From Pelagibacterales bacterium MED-G43 (GTDB lineage Bacteria > Pseudomonadota > Alphaproteobacteria > Pelagibacterales > Pelagibacteraceae), in contig NTJK01000006.1 of the NCBI GenBank assembly GCA_002457475.1, positions 1-19,528 of the forward strand: a stretch of DNA of 19,528 bases, given 5' to 3'. The translations under genes were made by a program, and so were the position numbers. Below the pieces are notes generated by a model. The model did not search any database. It was not told where the DNA came from and worked only from the letters and a program-made list of their open reading frames with translations. This document shows positions 16,334 to 19,528 of the stretch, one piece after another (within the stretch, counting starts at the first letter, position 1; every line of letters begins with the position of its first letter).

Positions 16334-17148
16334 CTATTTTTTTTTATCTCAATAATTTTTAATATCGAGGCCGCAGTTTCCTCTACGGATCTTCTTGTTA
16401 CATCAATAATAGGCCAATTATTTTTTTTAAATAAATTTCTTGAGCCTTCTACTTCTTTTTTTATGAAGTTTAAGTCGGTATATTCTTTAAGGTTTTGATC
16501 TTTCATAATTGCAACTCTATTACGTCTTATATCTGATAATCTTTCTGGGTCAGCTACTAATCCTATTATGCAAGAAGTTTTATTTTTTATTAAATCTTTT
16601 GGGATTTTTTGTTCTAAGACCAATGGTATATTTACTGTTTTATAACCTCTATTTGCTAAATAAATTGAAGTGGGGGTTTTACTTGTTCTGCTTACACCTA
16701 ATAAGATTACATCTGCATCGTTAATATCATCTACTTTTTTTCCGTCATCGTGTGACATGGTAAACTGAATAGCTTCAATTCTTTTGTAATAATCATCGTC
16801 CAAAACGTGTTGGGCACTTGGTTTATGAATGGCCTTCTGGTTTAGGAGTTTTGAAAAACTTAATATTAGATTTCCGAGAACACCGAAACACGCTACTGAA
16901 TTTTTTTCGCTTTGGTTTGCAAGGTATTTTGCTAGTTTAGTTTCTACTATTGTATATAATATAATTGAATTTTCAATTTCACCACATTCTTTAATAATTT
17001 TGTCAACTTGCTGCTCGGTTCTTATAAAAGCAAATTCTTTCTTCTCATATTCAAAATTTGCGAATTGTGACTTTAAAGATAAAAATATTCTATCTAAGGT
17101 TTCACCGGTAGAGTCAGACACAAGATATACATTGTATTTTTCGTTCAT
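16330..17148 (-). CDS. PPSR (DUF299, RP001 family), pyruvate phosphate dikinase regulatory kinase/pyrophosphorylase
   Basis: 272 residues. Bifunctional enzymes of this family phosphorylate (with ADP) and dephosphorylate a Thr on PpdK or on PEP synthase, switching pyruvate-PEP conversion. Features: N-terminal VSDSTGETLDR (10-20), MSHDDGK (131-137) and the atypical P-loop GVSRTSKTPTS (151-161). This is the family of Rickettsia gene RP001, which flanks the chromosomal origin with hemE in Rickettsia and Caulobacter. It is first in the minus unit leading away from the 270-bp gap. Whether the target is PpdK or PpsA cannot be said from this window. Confidence 0.95.
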   Translation of the reverse strand: MNEKYNVYLVSDSTGETLDRIFLSLKSQFANFEYEKKEFAFIRTEQQVDKIIKECGEIENSIILYTIVETKLAKYLANQSEKNSVACFGVLGNLILSFSKLLNQKAIHKPSAQHVLDDDYYKRIEAIQFTMSHDDGKKVDDINDADVILLGVSRTSKTPTSIYLANRGYKTVNIPLVLEQKIPKDLIKNKTSCIIGLVADPERLSDIRRNRVAIMKDQNLKEYTDLNFIKKEVEGSRNLFKKNNWPIIDVTRRSVEETAASILKIIEIKKNR

Positions 17149-17151
17149 ATC

Positions 17152-17174
17152 TTTGTTAATAAGCTTATAACAAA
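17152..17174. repeat. Bulged palindrome next to the PPSR start, containing a DnaA-like box
   Basis: The arms TTTGTTAATAAG (17152-17163) and CTTATAACAAA (17164-17174) are reverse complements apart from one extra base in the left arm, centred on AAGCTT. The left arm includes TGTTAATAA (17154-17162), repeated exactly at 17251-17259. It lies 3 bp upstream of the PPSR ATG, so it could be an operator or part of the origin. Confidence 0.6.
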
Positions 17175-17210
17175 TTAATGTTTTTCATGTTTCTCAAAAT
17201 AAAAGAAAAA

Positions 17211-17240
17211 TTACTAACATTAATTAACACTAATTAAACA
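17211..17240 (+). repeat. Three 10-bp-phased TTAnTAACA-like motifs
   Basis: Consecutive decamers TTACTAACAT (17211), TAATTAACAC (17221) and TAATTAAACA (17231) resemble each other and the TTATTAACA box, spaced exactly 10 bp, near one helical turn. TAATTAACA recurs at 17368-17376. This could be a weak DnaA-binding array, or chance in very AT-rich DNA. Confidence 0.5.
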
Positions 17241-17250
17241 ATTTATTGAT

Positions 17251-17259
17251 TGTTAATAA
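17251..17259 (-). promoter_or_regulatory. DnaA-box-like 9-mer TTATTAACA
   Basis: Reads TGTTAATAA on the plus strand, an exact copy of the 9-mer at 17154-17162 in the same orientation. It differs from the consensus TTATCCACA at two positions. A related TTATAAACA (17274-17282, minus strand) follows 14 bp later. Binding by DnaA is inference. Confidence 0.4.
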
Positions 17260-17357
17260 TAATGGTTTTTTAATGTTTATAAAATGAATAAAACTTAAAA
17301 ATTAAGCAAATGTAATAAAAGTTGTTAAATTGCCCATGTATAAATGTTGTAAAAATC

Positions 17358-17367
17358 GTTATATAAC
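17358..17367. repeat. Perfect 10-bp palindrome GTTATATAAC upstream of hemE
   Basis: A self-complementary decamer 51 bp before the hemE start, directly followed by the second copy of TAATTAACA (17368-17376). It includes a TATATAA that could serve as a hemE -10 element, but no good -35 lies at the right distance, so I leave its role open. Confidence 0.4.
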
Positions 17368-17380
17368 TAATTAACAGGAG

Positions 17381-17398
17381 CTACACCTACAACTACAC
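17381..17398 (+). repeat. Three tandem hexamers CTACAM between the DnaA-like boxes and hemE
   Basis: CTACAC CTACAA CTACAC in direct succession, the most G/C-containing stretch of the gap, preceded immediately by AGGAG (17376-17380). On the minus strand it reads GTGTAG TTGTAG GTGTAG, a TAG every six bases. It is not coding in any gene I accept. It could be an origin element or lie in the hemE leader. Confidence 0.65.
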
Positions 17399-17418
17399 TT
17401 ATAAACTTTAATTTATTA

Positions 17419-18423
17419 ATGAGTAATCTTAAAGAAATATTAAAAAATAAGACAGTTTGCAAATCAGTATGGTTTATGAGACAAGCAGGTAGATATTTAC
17501 CTGAATTTAAAAAAATTAGATCAGAAAATAAAAATTTTATTAATCTCTGTTTGAATAGTGAATTAAGTTCAGAAATTACTTTACAACCAATAAAAAGGTT
17601 TAACCTAGATTCAGCGATCATTTTTTCCGACATTCTAATGATTCCTTATGCATTAAATCAAAAAGTGGAATTTATTAAGGATCAAGGTCCTATACTAGAA
17701 GAATTTAATTTTAAAAAATTTTTAAATAATGATAAAATTTCATTTACACACAAATTACATCCAGTATACAAGGCAATTCAAAAAACAAGAGAAAAGTTAG
17801 ATAAAAAAAAATCTTTAATAGGCTTTGTAGGTGCACCCTGGACCTTATTAATTTACATGCTAGGAGCCAAACAAAGCAAGAAAGAGATTAATTATAAAAA
17901 AATCAAAACAAAAGAATTTGAAGTTAATTTAATTTTAGACAAATTACATGAATATATTTGTTTACATATCGAAAACCAGATAAATGCAGGTGCAGATGTT
18001 ATCCAGATCTTTGACTCTTGGGCAGGTTTAATATCACCAAACGATCTTCCTAATTATTGTTATATTCCAAATCTTAAGATTGTAGATTTTTGTAAAAAAA
18101 ATAAAATTCCCATAATTTGTTTTCCAAAGGGTATAAAAGAAAACTATAAGGAATTTAATAGTATAGTAAAACCTGATGGCATTAGTCTCGATTATGATGT
18201 TGATCCCGATTGGATTAAAAAAAATCTATTTAACGTAGTTCTACAAGGAGGTTTAGATCCAAAGTTATTATTATTAAATAACGATGAATTCTTAACCTCT
18301 GCGAAGAAATATTTAGATATATTTAAGGGTTTGCCTTATATTTTTAACCTAGGGCATGGTTTGCTTCCCGAAACAGACCCAGATAAAGTAGCTAAATTAG
18401 TCAAATTTTACAAAGAATATTAA
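17419..18423 (+). CDS. hemE: HemE, uroporphyrinogen III decarboxylase
   Basis: Decarboxylates the four acetate side chains of uroporphyrinogen III to give coproporphyrinogen III. 334 residues. Signatures: WFMRQAGRYLPE (18-29), the catalytic Asp71 in IIFSDILMIP, GFVGAPWTLLIYM (135-147), IQIFDSWAGLISP (195-207) and the C-terminal NLGHGLLPETDP (310-321). The ATG at 17419 fits the family N-terminus; an AGGAG motif 39 nt upstream is too far to be its ribosome site. It opens the plus-strand haem unit, 1 nt before hemH, pointing away from the proposed origin. Confidence 0.98.
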   Translation: MSNLKEILKNKTVCKSVWFMRQAGRYLPEFKKIRSENKNFINLCLNSELSSEITLQPIKRFNLDSAIIFSDILMIPYALNQKVEFIKDQGPILEEFNFKKFLNNDKISFTHKLHPVYKAIQKTREKLDKKKSLIGFVGAPWTLLIYMLGAKQSKKEINYKKIKTKEFEVNLILDKLHEYICLHIENQINAGADVIQIFDSWAGLISPNDLPNYCYIPNLKIVDFCKKNKIPIICFPKGIKENYKEFNSIVKPDGISLDYDVDPDWIKKNLFNVVLQGGLDPKLLLLNNDEFLTSAKKYLDIFKGLPYIFNLGHGLLPETDPDKVAKLVKFYKEY

Positions 18424-18424
18424 A

Positions 18425-19417
18425 ATGAAAAATGATCACCCTAAAGTTAACTTCGGAAAAATTGGAATTTTATTAATTAATCTTGGGACCCCAGACTCCA
18501 CAAGTTGGTGGGATATTAGAAAATACTTAAAAGAATTTTTATCTGACAGAAGGGTCATTGAATTAAATCCAGTGATATGGAAAATAATTTTAAACTTATT
18601 TATTCTTACTTTTAGACCATCCAAAACAGCTCACGCTTATAAAAAAATATGGAAAAAAGATACTAACGAGTCCCCACTTTTATATTTCACAAGAAGCCAG
18701 GCCGAGAAGCTTAATAGCAAAATCGGAAACGATAGTATTATTATTGATTTTGCAATGAGATATGGCAATCCAAGTATTAAATCAAAGCTAAACGCACTTA
18801 AAGACTTAGGTTGTGAAAATATAATTATCCTACCTTTATACCCACAATATGCAGCAGCTACAACAGCAACCGTGTGTGATGAGGTTTATAGATCTTTGAT
18901 GGGCATGAGATGGCAGCCTAGTCTACAGGTGATTCCTCATTACGAAAGTGAGCCTTTTTATATTGACGCACTTATTAAAAGCATAGAAAAAAAAGTCGAG
19001 TCAATTAATTGGAAACCCGATCTAATTATTTCATCATATCATGGTATTCCCAAAAAATATTTTGATAAAGGCGACCCCTACCATTGTTATTGCCACAAAA
19101 CTACAAGGTTAATGAAAGAAAAATATAAATCTATAAATATTGAAACTACATTTCAATCAAGGTTTGGCCCTCAAGAATGGCTTACTCCCTATACAGATAA
19201 GACACTAGAAAATTTACCTAAAAAAGGTGTCAAAAACCTTTTAGTTATTTGCCCGGGTTTTGCTTCCGATTGTGTAGAGACACTAGAGGAAATTAACATA
19301 CAAGGTAGAGAAAGCTTTTTAAGTAACGGAGGTCAAAATTTTGATCTTGTACCATGTTTAAATGATAGTAGTGATCATATTGATTTATTTTCTAAATTAG
19401 TAACCAAATATATTTAA
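18425..19417 (+). CDS. hemH: HemH, ferrochelatase
   Basis: Inserts Fe2+ into protoporphyrin IX to make protohaem. 330 residues. Visible: GILLINLGTPDS (14-25), YPQYAAATTA (139-148), the catalytic histidine in SSYHGIPKKYFDKGDPYH (203-220), TFQSRFGPQEWLTPYT (242-257) and CPGFASDCVETLEEI (276-290) with the acidic residues lining the metal path. Whether a [2Fe-2S] cluster is bound is not clear by eye. It starts 1 nt after hemE and abuts hemJ with no gap. Membrane association is expected from the family; no transmembrane helix is evident. Confidence 0.98.
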   Translation: MKNDHPKVNFGKIGILLINLGTPDSTSWWDIRKYLKEFLSDRRVIELNPVIWKIILNLFILTFRPSKTAHAYKKIWKKDTNESPLLYFTRSQAEKLNSKIGNDSIIIDFAMRYGNPSIKSKLNALKDLGCENIIILPLYPQYAAATTATVCDEVYRSLMGMRWQPSLQVIPHYESEPFYIDALIKSIEKKVESINWKPDLIISSYHGIPKKYFDKGDPYHCYCHKTTRLMKEKYKSINIETTFQSRFGPQEWLTPYTDKTLENLPKKGVKNLLVICPGFASDCVETLEEINIQGRESFLSNGGQNFDLVPCLNDSSDHIDLFSKLVTKYI

Positions 19418-19528
19418 ATGAATTTATATCTTTTATTTAAATCTCTTCACTTAGTAGCGGTTATTTCTTGGATGGCTGGGTTATTATATTTACCAAGAAT
19501 ATTTGTTTATCATTCCGAAGCAAATCAT
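19418..19528 (+). CDS. hemJ: HemJ (UPF0093), membrane protoporphyrinogen IX oxidase, N-terminus only
   Basis: The ATG follows the hemH stop directly, and 37 codons are open to the window edge. They translate to MNLYLLFKSLHLVAVISWM followed by AGLLYLPRIFVYHSEANH, matching the start of HemJ (KALHxxxVxxWMAGLLYLPRLFVYH), with a conserved His in its first membrane helix. HemJ oxidises protoporphyrinogen IX to protoporphyrin IX, the substrate of HemH, so the unit supplies steps on both sides. In alphaproteobacteria this gene commonly follows hemH. The remainder lies outside the window. Confidence 0.88.
   Translation, partial: MNLYLLFKSLHLVAVISWMAGLLYLPRIFVYHSEANH

Larger units (their letters stand above)
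17149..17418. other. oriC: Candidate chromosomal replication origin (oriC), PPSR-hemE intergenic region
   Basis: The largest non-coding gap in the window, 270 bp at about 19% G+C by my count, between two operons that both point away from it. Flanking genes are the same pair (RP001-family and hemE) that bracket the origin in Caulobacter and Rickettsia, and mnmG/mnmE are nearby. It contains three exact hits to TTATNNACA, a loosened DnaA-box form: 17154-17162, 17251-17259 (both TTATTAACA on the minus strand) and 17274-17282 (TTATAAACA, minus). It also has several one-mismatch variants, a very AT-rich stretch (17221-17300) that could melt, and short repeats. No perfect TTATCCACA box and no GANTC site are seen in the gap. 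It must also hold promoters for both flanking operons. Origin function is inference. Confidence 0.6.

Noticed and set aside
17220..17240. CtrA sites of the TTAA-N7-TTAA type in the proposed origin
   Set aside because: Several TTAA occur, but none that I checked in this stretch has 7-bp spacing (the nearest is 6), so the match is not supported.
17376..17380. AGGAG as ribosome-binding site for hemE or for a leader peptide
   Set aside because: It is 39 nt from the hemE ATG, and no ATG, GTG or TTG occurs 4-12 nt after it.
17367..17633. Open reading frame of 88 codons on the minus strand across the hemE start
   Set aside because: It lies mostly opposite conserved hemE codons and has no recognisable features; treated as a shadow.
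1..19528. tRNA, rRNA, riboswitch, CRISPR or transposable elements
   Set aside because: I read the gaps on both strands and found none; gaps other than 17149-17418 and 9820-9921 are too short to hold them.

Overview
The window looks like chromosomal DNA of a streamlined, very AT-rich alphaproteobacterium, most likely of the SAR11 (Pelagibacterales) group. Reasons: A/T-heavy codon use with Lys/Asn/Ile-rich proteins; almost no intergenic DNA; few Shine-Dalgarno sequences; and a gene neighbourhood characteristic of alphaproteobacteria around the replication origin (mnmG-mnmE; hisBHAFE divergent from hslVU; Tim44-like/smr; fxsA-secB; dnaQ-coaE-aroE-maf-PPSR; hemE-hemH-hemJ). No mobile element, CRISPR array, tRNA or rRNA is seen. 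The taxonomic call is inference from sequence style and synteny.

Layout, left to right, as eight alternating transcription units. (A, minus) ubiH-like FAD monooxygenase, mnmE, mnmG (cut by the left edge): ubiquinone synthesis and tRNA wobble-uridine modification. (B, plus) ftsK and lolA: chromosome segregation at division and lipoprotein transport. (C, minus) hisB-hisH-hisA-hisF-hisE, a HIT-family hydrolase and a GNAT acetyltransferase: middle steps of histidine synthesis. (D, plus) hslV-hslU: ATP-dependent protease. (E, minus) Tim44-like membrane protein and Smr-domain protein. (F, plus) fxsA and secB. (G, minus) PPSR, maf, aroE, coaE, dnaQ, joined by 4-8 nt overlaps. (H, plus) hemE, hemH and the start of hemJ (cut by the right edge): the last steps of haem synthesis.

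Units meet either at short divergent promoter gaps (about 44-102 bp) or at convergent ends where the two stop codons overlap by 4-7 nt. The only large gap is the 270 bp between PPSR and hemE (about 19% G+C by my count). In Caulobacter and Rickettsia the chromosomal origin lies between hemE and the gene called RP001, which is this PPSR family. The gap holds repeated TTATTAACA-type 9-mers, a 10-bp-phased motif array, a bulged palindrome and a triple hexamer repeat, so I propose it as the replication origin (oriC). No stretch over 300 bases lacks a gene.
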